This document shows positions 8,447 through 15,683 of a stretch of 64,000 nt of DNA, piece after piece (positions within the stretch are counted from its first letter, which is position 1; each line of letters opens with the position of its first letter). Source of the stretch: UBA6623 sp965248235 (GTDB taxonomy: Bacteria > Acidobacteriota > Terriglobia > Bryobacterales > UBA6623); the NCBI GenBank assembly GCA_965248235.1, contig CBDFIU010000003.1:310001-374000 (forward strand), read 5' to 3'. Both the position numbers and the translations under genes were made by a program. The notes beneath the pieces were generated by a model. It was not told where the DNA came from and ran no database searches. It saw only the letters and a list, made by a program, of their open reading frames with translations.

Positions 8447-8677
8447 TTACGCGGGGTGGATCTCGCCGTTGACGAGTTGAAACCCGGTCGAATGTAGGCT
8501 GTCGGCGGAACAAACCAGGGAGGGATCGCCCGAATCGCCTCGAAGTTCCGGCTCGGCGACGCCGAAATCGGGCTCGCCGGGGTCGACGACCCAAACGATC
8601 TTGCCGCGAAATCGCACCTTTACTTCGAGTTGGGCGCCGCAGGCGCGGCAAACAATTTCGTTGTGGTCGCCGTTCAC
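8447..8677 (-). CDS. Small CxxC (zinc-ribbon-like) protein, copy 2, coupled to the sugar-binding protein
   Basis: The 76-residue protein starts at GTG 8675-8677, which overlaps the stop of the sugar-binding protein gene as GTGA. The pair is therefore probably translationally coupled. It has CRAC at residues 10-13 and one later cysteine in LVCSADSLHST. The C terminus ends EIHPA where the repeat stops, while copy 1 continues EIHPEQSDP. Copy 1 probably keeps the ancestral 3' end and copy 2 the ancestral upstream context. Function is unknown. The coupling suggests a link with the binding protein, but that is inference. Confidence 0.6.
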   Translation of the reverse strand: MNGDHNEIVCRACGAQLEVKVRFRGKIVWVVDPGEPDFGVAEPELRGDSGDPSLVCSADSLHSTGFQLVNGEIHPA

Positions 8678-8696
8678 TTGAGGTATTGATCTAAAT
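8452..8696. repeat. Right direct repeat (copy 2)
   Basis: This is the uninterrupted partner of 5413-5654 plus 6691-6701, in the same orientation and almost identical. The two copies bracket 6702-8451, the segment with the pYEATS-like gene. Homologous recombination between them would excise that segment and leave a single repeat. Confidence 0.9.
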
Positions 8697-9657
8697 CCGG
8701 GTGGACGAGGGCGTCGATTTCGGCGTCGGAGAGATTGTCGGCGGTTACAATCGTCGCCGGCGAATCGATGCGCTTAGCCGGGGTTTCGCCGTTTAGTTTC
8801 GCGACGATCGTTTTCACCGCCTCGTAACCGATATTAAAAGGGTCTTGCACGACTAAGGCGTCGAGCACCCCGTCGATGAGATCCTTTTCGATCGTATCGG
8901 AAAAGTCGAAGCCCACCATCTTCACCTTCCCCGTCAGCCCGCGGCTGCGCAACGCCTTGGCGGCGCCGATCGTGCCGGGTTCAGCCGAGGCGAACAGGCC
9001 GTCGGCGTCCGGGTGGGCGGTCAACATATTCTCGGTGACGGCTAAAGCCCGTGCGCGGTCGGACATGCAATATTGCTCGGCGAGAATTTGAATTTTGGGG
9101 AACTCGCGGCTCAGTGTTTCTTCGAAGCCCTTTTCCCGTTGCGTGGTGGAGGCGCTGCCGGGAACCATCTTGACAACCAAGACGCGGCCTTTCGAATCGA
9201 GCAACTCGGCGAGTTGCCGAGCCGCCGACACGCCGGCCTCATAGTTATTCGTCGCCACGAAGGAGACGTAATTTTCAGTATTGATTCCCGAGTCGAAAAT
9301 CGAAACCGGAATGCCCTCCCTGGCGGCGCGCTCGACAACCGTAACCAGCGCGGTGGCTTCGGTGGGCGCCATCACAATGCCGTCCACTCGGGCATTGATC
9401 ATGGCGTCAACGATTTCGATTTGGCGCGAAAAATCCGTTTCCGTCGGCGGCCCCTTCCACTCGATGTCGATGTCGGCTTCGCGCCCGGCGGCGACCGCGC
9501 CGGCGTGAACGCTTTGCCAAAACACATGGGCCACGGCTTTGGGAACCACGCCGATGCGCGTCCGATCCGAACGATTGCAGGCCCCCGTGACCAGCGCAAG
9601 CACTACCAGGAGAACCACTGAGAAAAAGGAGAAAATGGGTTTGCGACCGGACGCCAT
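8674..9657 (-). CDS. Periplasmic sugar-binding lipoprotein (LacI/RbsB-type solute-binding protein)
   Basis: The 327-residue product has a lipoprotein signal (hydrophobic run then LVTGAC, cysteine near residue 27). A two-lobed periplasmic binding protein fold follows: RIGVVPKAVAHVFWQSVHAG, DGIVMAPTEATAL, VSFVATNNYEAG, DGLFASAEPG and VKMVGFDFSDT. This matches the sugar-binding component of ribose/xylose-type ABC importers. It should bind a monosaccharide outside the membrane. No ATPase or permease gene lies nearby, so it either serves a distant transporter or acts as a sensor protein. Its stop overlaps the GTG of the small CxxC gene. Confidence 0.85.
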   Translation of the reverse strand: MASGRKPIFSFFSVVLLVVLALVTGACNRSDRTRIGVVPKAVAHVFWQSVHAGAVAAGREADIDIEWKGPPTETDFSRQIEIVDAMINARVDGIVMAPTEATALVTVVERAAREGIPVSIFDSGINTENYVSFVATNNYEAGVSAARQLAELLDSKGRVLVVKMVPGSASTTQREKGFEETLSREFPKIQILAEQYCMSDRARALAVTENMLTAHPDADGLFASAEPGTIGAAKALRSRGLTGKVKMVGFDFSDTIEKDLIDGVLDALVVQDPFNIGYEAVKTIVAKLNGETPAKRIDSPATIVTADNLSDAEIDALVHPDLDQYLK

Positions 9658-9825
9658 GATGAAAACTTCTCCGTGACTAGCCGCGCGGACGAGGACTCCG
9701 ACGACATACTGATCTTATAAGATTCGGCCGGCCGTTTTGTGCTTCAGGGACACGCGACATAAATGTGGAGAACCGACGGCCCGGGTCCCAGCGTTTCCCC
9801 GCCTGAAGTCTTCGCTTGGTTCGAC

Positions 9826-10081
9826 CATGGCTAAAGCCACTTGGGAGAAGGCCGTTGAAACGGCCTCGTGCCGGACGACTAGTGCCACGACCGCATCGCC
9901 AAGGTCGGGGAAAGGTGCGTGGTCTGAGTACTAGCCCTTTCAACCGGAAACGGGCCCTATAAGGGCCGGCCTATTTGCGACTCAAGCCCGGTGAACCGGG
10001 CTGAGCGTGGACTTCCGTCCACGCCTCTGATTCTATTGCTCGGATGGTTGGAGGGATGTTCCATATTTGTGTCGTGCGCCC
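9826..10081. repeat. Hairpin array, family A (copy A1), in a 442-bp gap
   Basis: The gap between 9658 and 10099 holds no gene. It contains a run of short perfect hairpins: GGCCGTTGAAACGGCC, AGCCCGGtgaaCCGGGCT and GCGTGGACttccGTCCACGC (10005-10024). A unique tail follows, CTGATTCTATTGCTCGGATG, continuing GTTGGAGGGATGTTCC. The tail recurs at 15538-15575 and, inverted and more diverged, at 51047-51212 and 39130-39275. The array may act as a transcription terminator between the two convergent or tandem genes, but its dispersal marks it as a mobile repeat. Confidence 0.75.
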
Positions 10082-10099
10082 GGGCTCGAGCGGCCCTTT

Positions 10100-10861
10100 C
10101 TAGAGCGCCGTCCAACCGCCATCGATGGGGACAACGGTGCCTTGCATGTATTCGGCTTCGTCCGAACACATATAAAGAACCAGGTGGGCGATCTCCTCGG
10201 GCTTCCCCATGCGGCCGATCGGCTGACGGGCGTGAACCTCTTGGCGTACTTTATCCTTCTCGTGCTTGTGGAACTTTTCGAGATACCCCTCGACAAAAGG
10301 TGTATGCACCGTCCCGGGACAGATGCAATTCACCCGTACCTGATTGGCGTAATCTCCGGCGAGCTGCCGCGTCAATGCCACGACCGCGCCTTTCGAGGCG
10401 CAATAGGCGGTGCGGCGCCCGACGGCGACCAGTCCGGCGACCGAGGCAATGTTGACGATCGAACCGCGGCCGGATGCAAGCAGCAGCGGAAAGGCATTTT
10501 TTGTCGCTAGAAAAAGCCCGTTGACGTTCACGTCGAAGACACGCTTCCAGTCTTCGAAATCGGTTTCCTCGATATTGCCGACGTGCGCGATACCGGCGTT
10601 GTTCACCAAGATGTCGAGTTCGTTGATGGAGCCGAACAAGGCTTCGACGGCATCAGGATCCGTCAGGTCGACCTGCTTCGCGGTGACAGCGGCTCCCAGC
10701 TCGGCGGCAAGCGCTTCGGCGCCCTCGATATTCAGGTCGGCAATGATGACGGACGCGCCAGCTTGGCTCAAAGCACGGACGGTGTGTTCACCAATGCCGC
10801 TCGCGCCGCCGGTAACCAAGGCGCGACGGCCGTCAAGTCGAAAAGGGGGATTGGCGGACAT
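10100..10861 (-). CDS. Short-chain dehydrogenase/reductase (SDR)
   Basis: The 253-residue product is a classical SDR. It has the cofactor motif TGGASGIGEHT (residues 17-27), NNAG (about 87-90), the catalytic serine in NIASVAG (about 138) and YCASK (about 152-156). The C-terminal GGW is also typical. It oxidises or reduces an alcohol/ketone pair with NAD(H) or NADP(H). The D in IIADLN after strand 2 points to NAD preference. The substrate cannot be read from sequence; sugar or 3-oxoacyl compounds are common for such proteins. It is flanked by infA upstream on the same strand but separated by 221 bp, so it is probably a separate unit. Confidence 0.85.
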   Translation of the reverse strand: MSANPPFRLDGRRALVTGGASGIGEHTVRALSQAGASVIIADLNIEGAEALAAELGAAVTAKQVDLTDPDAVEALFGSINELDILVNNAGIAHVGNIEETDFEDWKRVFDVNVNGLFLATKNAFPLLLASGRGSIVNIASVAGLVAVGRRTAYCASKGAVVALTRQLAGDYANQVRVNCICPGTVHTPFVEGYLEKFHKHEKDKVRQEVHARQPIGRMGKPEEIAHLVLYMCSDEAEYMQGTVVPIDGGWTAL

Positions 10862-11082
10862 GACGGGTTTCCTGCTCGAGCGAAATGAAACGGTTGGACA
10901 GCGACGCCGTCAAGAGACCCAACGCGAGCGACGATAACACTTGCCTCGCCGAGGCTTTCGCGCCAAGTCGAGATCCCCGTCCGTCACTGCGCGGTCAGGC
11001 ATACCGCTCGCACGATGCAATTTCGGCCCGCCGCCGATCGCTCCGGGCCCGCCGACGCAACAGAAATATCCCAATCAAGGGG

Positions 11083-11301
11083 TCAGCGATAGCGGTATGT
11101 GATTCTTCCGCGCGTCAGATCATAGGGGGAAAGTTCGAGTTGGACGCGATCTCCCGTGAGGATGCGGATGCGGTGTTTGCGTAGCTTCCCGGCGATCTGA
11201 GCAAGCACTTTGTGCTTGTCATCCAGTTCGACGCTGAAAATGCCGCCGGGGTGCTTTTCCACGACGGTGCCGGTGACTTCAATTCCTTCTTCCTTCGCCA
11301 T
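11083..11301 (-). CDS. infA: Translation initiation factor IF-1
   Basis: The 72-residue protein matches IF-1 over its full length: MAKEEGIEVTG, VLAQIAGKLRKHRIRI, GDRV and the C-terminal RGRITYRYR. It is a single OB-fold that binds the ribosomal A site region during initiation. A strong AGGAGG precedes the ATG by 4 bases. It is not within a ribosomal protein operon here, which is common in Acidobacteria and some other phyla. Confidence 0.97.
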   Translation of the reverse strand: MAKEEGIEVTGTVVEKHPGGIFSVELDDKHKVLAQIAGKLRKHRIRILTGDRVQLELSPYDLTRGRITYRYR

Positions 11302-11394
11302 TATCCTCCTAGCCGTTGATTGCGGCGAGCCGCGGGTAGGCTCTTAGTGTGCCAGATACCTTCCGGAGGTGACAAGGGAGGGCGCGACATCCAT

Positions 11395-11720
11395 AGGGAG
11401 AATCGGCGGCCCGGAAACCGACCCTACAATGGGCCGGCCCAATCCGAGCCAACCAAAAAGCCCTTAGCCTGCATTTCTCACCACCTGACGGTCGAAGCAC
11501 GCGATCGGCCCATCATTCCTTCGTTACGGTTGCCTGCCGTGCTCACCGTACTGTTCAAGTACGCCTCTTTGGTTAAGGAAGGGGCACCAGGCGGCCCGTG
11601 CCTCGTACTGACAGGCCTCTCACACACTTCGCCCCGCCAGGTGGTGAGAAATGCAGGCTAGAACCGGGCTGAGCGCGGACTTCCGTCCACGCCTCGGTTG
11701 CTGTTGCTCGCATGGCTTTA
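11395..11720. repeat. Hairpin array, family A (copy A3), interrupted by a MITE
   Basis: The left half (11395-11463) has the ACCCTACAATGGGCCGGCC hairpin and ends AAGCCC. The right half (11662-11720) resumes AACCGGGCTGAGCGCGGACT. In copy A1 the two halves are joined as AAGCCCGGTGAACCGGGCT, so the inserted element sits exactly in the loop of that hairpin. No gene lies between 11302 and 11734. Confidence 0.65.
11464..11661. mobile_element. MITE-like element, family D (copy D1)
   Basis: This element of about 198 bp has perfect 23-bp inverted ends starting TAGCCTGCATTTCTCACC (11465-11487 and 11638-11660). It contains no open gene. The interior aligns end to end, in reverse orientation, with 20659-20841. 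A shorter derivative is at 61271-61370. It is a non-autonomous element; the transposase that moves it is not in the window. Confidence 0.75.
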
Positions 11721-11734
11721 TGTAGCGGATGGGG

Positions 11735-12766
11735 TCAGAGTCCGGGCGGGTAATACCCCTGGCGGTGATTGACCTCGACTTCCGCGTCGAGATTCACTTT
11801 GACCCGAATGCGGCGGTAACGACCGTCACTAAACGGCGACGGCGGAGCGTAGCCGAGAATATATTGGCTTTCGACCGCGCCGGAAATGTCCAAGATCGCG
11901 TTATAGAGGGCGGCCAGTTGGGCGCGGGCGTATTCGCCGGTTCCCACGGTGCGGACATAGTTGCCGGCGTCCTGCGGTTTCGAGAGAAATCCCTGGACGT
12001 CGCTGTGAACGCCCTCCATCGGATGCACGACTCTGCCTCCGGTGGCGCGGGCCAATTGTTTGAGATTCTTCTCTTCGGTCTCGTGAAACCCCCAGGCAAC
12101 GGTACTGACGGCGTAGATGGTCACTTGCTGGCGTTGCGCGGCGGCAATGACTTCCTCGACCGTGCGCGTGCTGGCATTGTCGTGGCCGTCTCCGACAACG
12201 ACCAAAATCTTGCGCGGCTCCCCGACCCCCTGGTAGCTGGTCGACGCCAGCTGCTCGGTGCAGGCCTTATAGGCGGCGTCGAGCATCGCGCTGCCACCGC
12301 CATGCTTGAGGTTTTCCATACGCTGCGCGATCGGGTAGGGATCGGTGGTCATCTTGACGAGCAAGTCCACTTCGGTGTGGTATCCCATCAAGAATCCCTT
12401 ATGCCTCCCGCCCTCGGGAACGAGGATGTAGGCCAGATCGCCGATGGAGTTTTTGTAGCTCTTGTAGTAAACGCGCGCCGTGTTGCTGAGGTCGATCAAG
12501 AACCCGACGTGCAAGGGAGGCGTTTCGGGGTCCTTATCGACGATCTTGGTAAAGTAGCGGATCTCGACCGGCTCGCCGTTTTCGAGCACCTCGAAATCGC
12601 GCTTAAACAGATCGACGATGAATCGTCCCTTGGGGTCGCTGACCGTCACCGGGACGTTGACGACGTTGACGTCGACGCGAATCGGTTCATCAGGGGCCTC
12701 CGCAGCTTCCTGCGCCGTCAGCAGACTGAAAGCCGCCAGCCCCGTGATCGCAACCTTTTTGAACAT
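11735..12766 (-). CDS. VWFA-related protein of the acidobacterial type
   Basis: The 343-residue product starts with a signal-like segment (MFKKVAITGLAAFSLLTAQ). The family leader follows (IRVDVNVVNVPVTVSDPKGR ... DFEVLENGEPVEI, about residues 29-68), then a von Willebrand A-type domain (PLHVGFLIDLSNT near 84-96, GGGSAMLDAAY, ILVVVGDGHDNAS). It ends with the usual QYILGYAPPSPFSDGRYRRI and GYYPP. The metal site reads DLSNT instead of DxSxS. The family is typical of Acidobacteria and is exported, but its exact role is unknown; protein-protein contact through the A domain is likely. It is transcribed away from the ABC exporter operon. Confidence 0.85.
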   Translation of the reverse strand: MFKKVAITGLAAFSLLTAQEAAEAPDEPIRVDVNVVNVPVTVSDPKGRFIVDLFKRDFEVLENGEPVEIRYFTKIVDKDPETPPLHVGFLIDLSNTARVYYKSYKNSIGDLAYILVPEGGRHKGFLMGYHTEVDLLVKMTTDPYPIAQRMENLKHGGGSAMLDAAYKACTEQLASTSYQGVGEPRKILVVVGDGHDNASTRTVEEVIAAAQRQQVTIYAVSTVAWGFHETEEKNLKQLARATGGRVVHPMEGVHSDVQGFLSKPQDAGNYVRTVGTGEYARAQLAALYNAILDISGAVESQYILGYAPPSPFSDGRYRRIRVKVNLDAEVEVNHRQGYYPPGL

Positions 12767-12972
12767 GATCCGGAACCCCCCGCTATTTTAGCGGAGTGGA
12801 GGCCTGGGGCCAATGAAAAAATGCGAACCCGAGCGCGGCTGCTCACAGCGACGAGCTTTTTTCGATAGGGCCCACGTCAGCGTCGCCGCCGGATTTGGGA
12901 TCGGTTTGCGAGCGCACCGGCCGGCTAGTCCGTTATGATTTCATGGTCGGTACTGGGTCGGCCCAAGCAGAT

Positions 12973-13827
12973 ATGATTGACGTTCGCGAGTTGAGCTTTC
13001 GCTATCCATCCGCCCAAGGGCCCACGTTGCAGGACCTGGATTTTCACGTCGACGACGGCGAAGTGCTCGGTTTTTTGGGACCCAACGGCGCGGGCAAGTC
13101 CACGACGCAGAAAATCCTGATCGGTCTGCTGCGCGAGTATAGCGGCAGTGTCTCGGTCATGGGCGGCTCTCTGGCCGGGCGCGGCTCCGATTACTACGAG
13201 CAGATTGGGGTCTCGTTTGAGCGCCCCAATCATTTCTTGAAGCTGACGGCCTTCGAAAACTTGAGCTTCTTCCGGTCCCTGTATCGTGGCGACACGGAAG
13301 ATCCACTGGATTTACTCGATGCGGTCGGGTTGCGGGATGACGCCGACCGCTACGTGGGCGAATTCTCGAAGGGGATGCAGGTGCGGCTCAACTTCGCGCG
13401 TGCCTTGCTCAACAAACCGAAGCTGTTGTTCCTTGACGAACCGACGACCGGCCTCGATCCGGTGAACACGCGAATCATGATGGAAGAGATCCGCCGGCTG
13501 CGCGAGCAAGGCACCACGATCTTTCTCACGACGCACAACATGAGCCTCGCTGACGGGGTTTGCGATCGGGTTGCTTTCTTAGTCGACGGACGAATTCGGC
13601 TGATCGACTCGCCCCGTGAACTCAAACTGCGCTACGGCTCGCGACACGTCCGGGTGGAATACGGATCGAGCCCTACAACCGAATTCAGAGACTTACCGTT
13701 GGAGGGCTTGGCCGACAACCAGAAGTTCTTGGGCCTGATTCGCCGCGACGATTTGCAGACGATTCACACCCAGGAAACGACGTTGGACGACATCTTCATC
13801 CAGGTCACGGGGAGAAGCCTTTCGTGA
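12973..13827 (+). CDS. ABC exporter ATP-binding protein
   Basis: From ATG 12973 the product is 284 residues. It has Walker A GPNGAGKST, Q-loop region SFERPNHF, signature FSKGMQ, Walker B LLFLDEPTTGLD and the switch histidine in TTHNMS. The C-terminal extension (RHVRVEYG ... DDIFIQVTG) is typical of drug- or antibiotic-type exporters. The combination with two six-helix permeases resembles the three-gene fluoroquinolone-export type set. The actual cargo is unknown. An in-frame ATG also exists at 12943, but 12973 begins the conserved MIDVRELSFRYPS. The downstream permease starts inside the last codons. Confidence 0.85.
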   Translation: MIDVRELSFRYPSAQGPTLQDLDFHVDDGEVLGFLGPNGAGKSTTQKILIGLLREYSGSVSVMGGSLAGRGSDYYEQIGVSFERPNHFLKLTAFENLSFFRSLYRGDTEDPLDLLDAVGLRDDADRYVGEFSKGMQVRLNFARALLNKPKLLFLDEPTTGLDPVNTRIMMEEIRRLREQGTTIFLTTHNMSLADGVCDRVAFLVDGRIRLIDSPRELKLRYGSRHVRVEYGSSPTTEFRDLPLEGLADNQKFLGLIRRDDLQTIHTQETTLDDIFIQVTGRSLS

Positions 13828-14537
13828 GTCGATTGATCGCGACCGTCAAGCACGATGTACGGAACCAGTATCGCCACGGGTTTTACTTCGCCTCCTTTTT
13901 CGTCCTCGTCTTCGTGGGAACCATCGTTAGTCTGTTGCCTCCGGCGGCCGCGGTTGTGATTCCCGCGATTTTACTGACCGGCATGTTGCTGGGGACGTTT
14001 GTTTTCATGGCGGGACTGCTGCTGTTGGAAAAAGGCCAGGGGACGCTCGAAGGCCTGATTGTGACGCCGCTGAAACCGGACGAGTATCTATTGGCCAAGG
14101 TTGTGACGCTGGCGGGAGTTGCCGTGTTGGAGAACGCCGTCATCACCGCTATCGCTCGCACAAGCGGGCTGCTTTCCGACGTCGAATGGGGGTGGGTTCT
14201 TGCCGGCTCGGTCTTCAGCGGCGTCGTCTACACGTTGCTCGGCTTTCTGACGGTGATCCGCTACGACTCGCTCAACGAGTTCATGTTCCCGATGATTCTC
14301 ATAACGATGCTGCTGCAACTTCCCGCGATGGTCTGTTTCGGGATGCCGGAGTTTGCTCCGCTCTTTCTGCTGCCCACGCACGGACCGCTGCTGATGTTTC
14401 AAGCGGCCTTGGAGCCGCTACCGGCATGGAAGATGACGTACGCGGTGGGGTACCCGTCGGCGTGGATTTTCATTTCGTTCTTGTGGGGACGGCGGACGTT
14501 TCATCGATTCGTCACGGTCGGAATCGGGAAGTCGTAG
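13824..14537 (+). CDS. ABC exporter permease 1
   Basis: The 237-residue protein has about six membrane segments (for example FASFFVLVFVGTIVSLL, IPAILLTGMLLGTFVFMAGL and WVLAGSVFSGVVYTLL). It also has the short cytoplasmic EKGQGTLEGLIVTPL, characteristic of ABC-2 type permeases. The GTG start at 13824 overlaps the stop of the ATPase gene (GTGA), so the two are probably translationally coupled. It forms the membrane channel together with the next gene. Confidence 0.85.
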   Translation: MSRLIATVKHDVRNQYRHGFYFASFFVLVFVGTIVSLLPPAAAVVIPAILLTGMLLGTFVFMAGLLLLEKGQGTLEGLIVTPLKPDEYLLAKVVTLAGVAVLENAVITAIARTSGLLSDVEWGWVLAGSVFSGVVYTLLGFLTVIRYDSLNEFMFPMILITMLLQLPAMVCFGMPEFAPLFLLPTHGPLLMFQAALEPLPAWKMTYAVGYPSAWIFISFLWGRRTFHRFVTVGIGKS

Positions 14538-14538
14538 C

Positions 14539-15267
14539 ATGCGCGCACCAGCATTGCTTCGTGCCTTGACGGGAACCGAGCTTCGCAACGTTCGCCGCGA
14601 TCCCATGCTGAGTTGGTTTGCGGCGTTCCCGATCCTAACGGCCCTGTTGCTGGGTTGGCTGGTCCCCTTAGCCGACGCGAATTTCGAAGTCGATCTTCGA
14701 CCGTACTACTTGCTCATCATGAGCGTTCATGCGGTCTTGGCGGCTCCGGTGCTGATCGGTTTCATCGTCGGCGTGCTGTTGCTCGACGAGCGTGACAACG
14801 GCACGTTGCACGCGATTCGGGTCACGCCGCTATCGATGTCTCGATACCTGGCCTGGAAGTTGTGCCCGCCGGTAGCGGTCACCACCGTGTTGACGCTCGT
14901 CGGCATTCCGCTCGCGGGGATCATTCCGTTTCAGCTCAGCTACACCGGGCCGGCGCTCGTGGGAGCGCTGTGGGCGCCTCTGCTGGCGCTGACGATGGTC
15001 ACCTTCGCGAAAGACAAGCTGCAGGGCTTCGTGCTGATGCGCGTCCTGAACTTGTTGCTTCTCATCCCCATGGTTGCGTGGTTTGTGGAAGCGCGCTGGG
15101 AACCGTTGCTCATGGTGTTCCCGGCGTTTTGGCCCATAAAGACCTTCTGGCTCGCGGCGCGCGGAGAGAGTTATCTCCCGCATTGCTTAATTGGGGCAAT
15201 CTATCACGCGGCAGTCATCGCATGGCTCTACCGGCGCTTCCGTCAAGTGTTGGGCCGAAGCGGCTGA
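14539..15267 (+). CDS. ABC exporter permease 2
   Basis: The 242-residue protein again has about six membrane segments and the ABC-2 signature DERDNGTLHAIRVTPLS (about residues 77-93). It starts one base after the stop of permease 1. The pair and the ATPase form one transcription unit, presumably a heterodimeric exporter. A family A hairpin array follows the operon and may serve as its terminator. Confidence 0.85.
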   Translation: MRAPALLRALTGTELRNVRRDPMLSWFAAFPILTALLLGWLVPLADANFEVDLRPYYLLIMSVHAVLAAPVLIGFIVGVLLLDERDNGTLHAIRVTPLSMSRYLAWKLCPPVAVTTVLTLVGIPLAGIIPFQLSYTGPALVGALWAPLLALTMVTFAKDKLQGFVLMRVLNLLLLIPMVAWFVEARWEPLLMVFPAFWPIKTFWLAARGESYLPHCLIGAIYHAAVIAWLYRRFRQVLGRSG

Positions 15268-15347
15268 CCCGCCGGCGATCGGGTGCGGGACATGAATATG
15301 GGAGAATTGGCCGGCCGGGGTCGAGCACTTACTCGCCCGCTATTTTC

Positions 15348-15603
15348 TCTTGATTCAGCCAATGGCTAAAGCCGCATTGGAAAAGGCCGTTGAAACGGCC
15401 TCGCACCGGACGACGAGCCGTTTGAACCGGCCCTACAAGGGCCAGCCTATTCCGAGCCGGGCAAGCCCGCTGAAGCGGGCTGCCGCGCCCCGGAGTTTGG
15501 TGCGCGGCCGCTTGGCCCGTCGCTTTCGCCGTGGGCTCTGATTCTATTGCTCGGATGGTTGGAGGGATGTTCCCGATTTGATGTCACGCACCCCCGGCGA
15601 TCG
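15348..15603. repeat. Hairpin array, family A (copy A2), in a 416-bp gap
   Basis: The gap between 15268 and 15683 contains no gene. It holds hairpins GGCCGTTGAAACGGCC, GGCCCTacaaGGGCC and AGCCCGctgaaGCGGGCT. The tail CTGATTCTATTGCTCGGATG is shared with 10025-10044. The element separates the exporter operon from the phosphatase gene. Confidence 0.75.
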
Positions 15604-15683
15604 GTGTATGCCGTGCGGCCCGGGCTTTTGCTAAGCTCCGGGGTGCTGTTTCCTTCGACTTGCCTTCGATCAAGTTAGCAACC

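Noticed and set aside
11302..11463. tRNA or riboswitch upstream of infA
   Set aside because: No cloverleaf or known riboswitch core could be built; the stems belong to the family A array.
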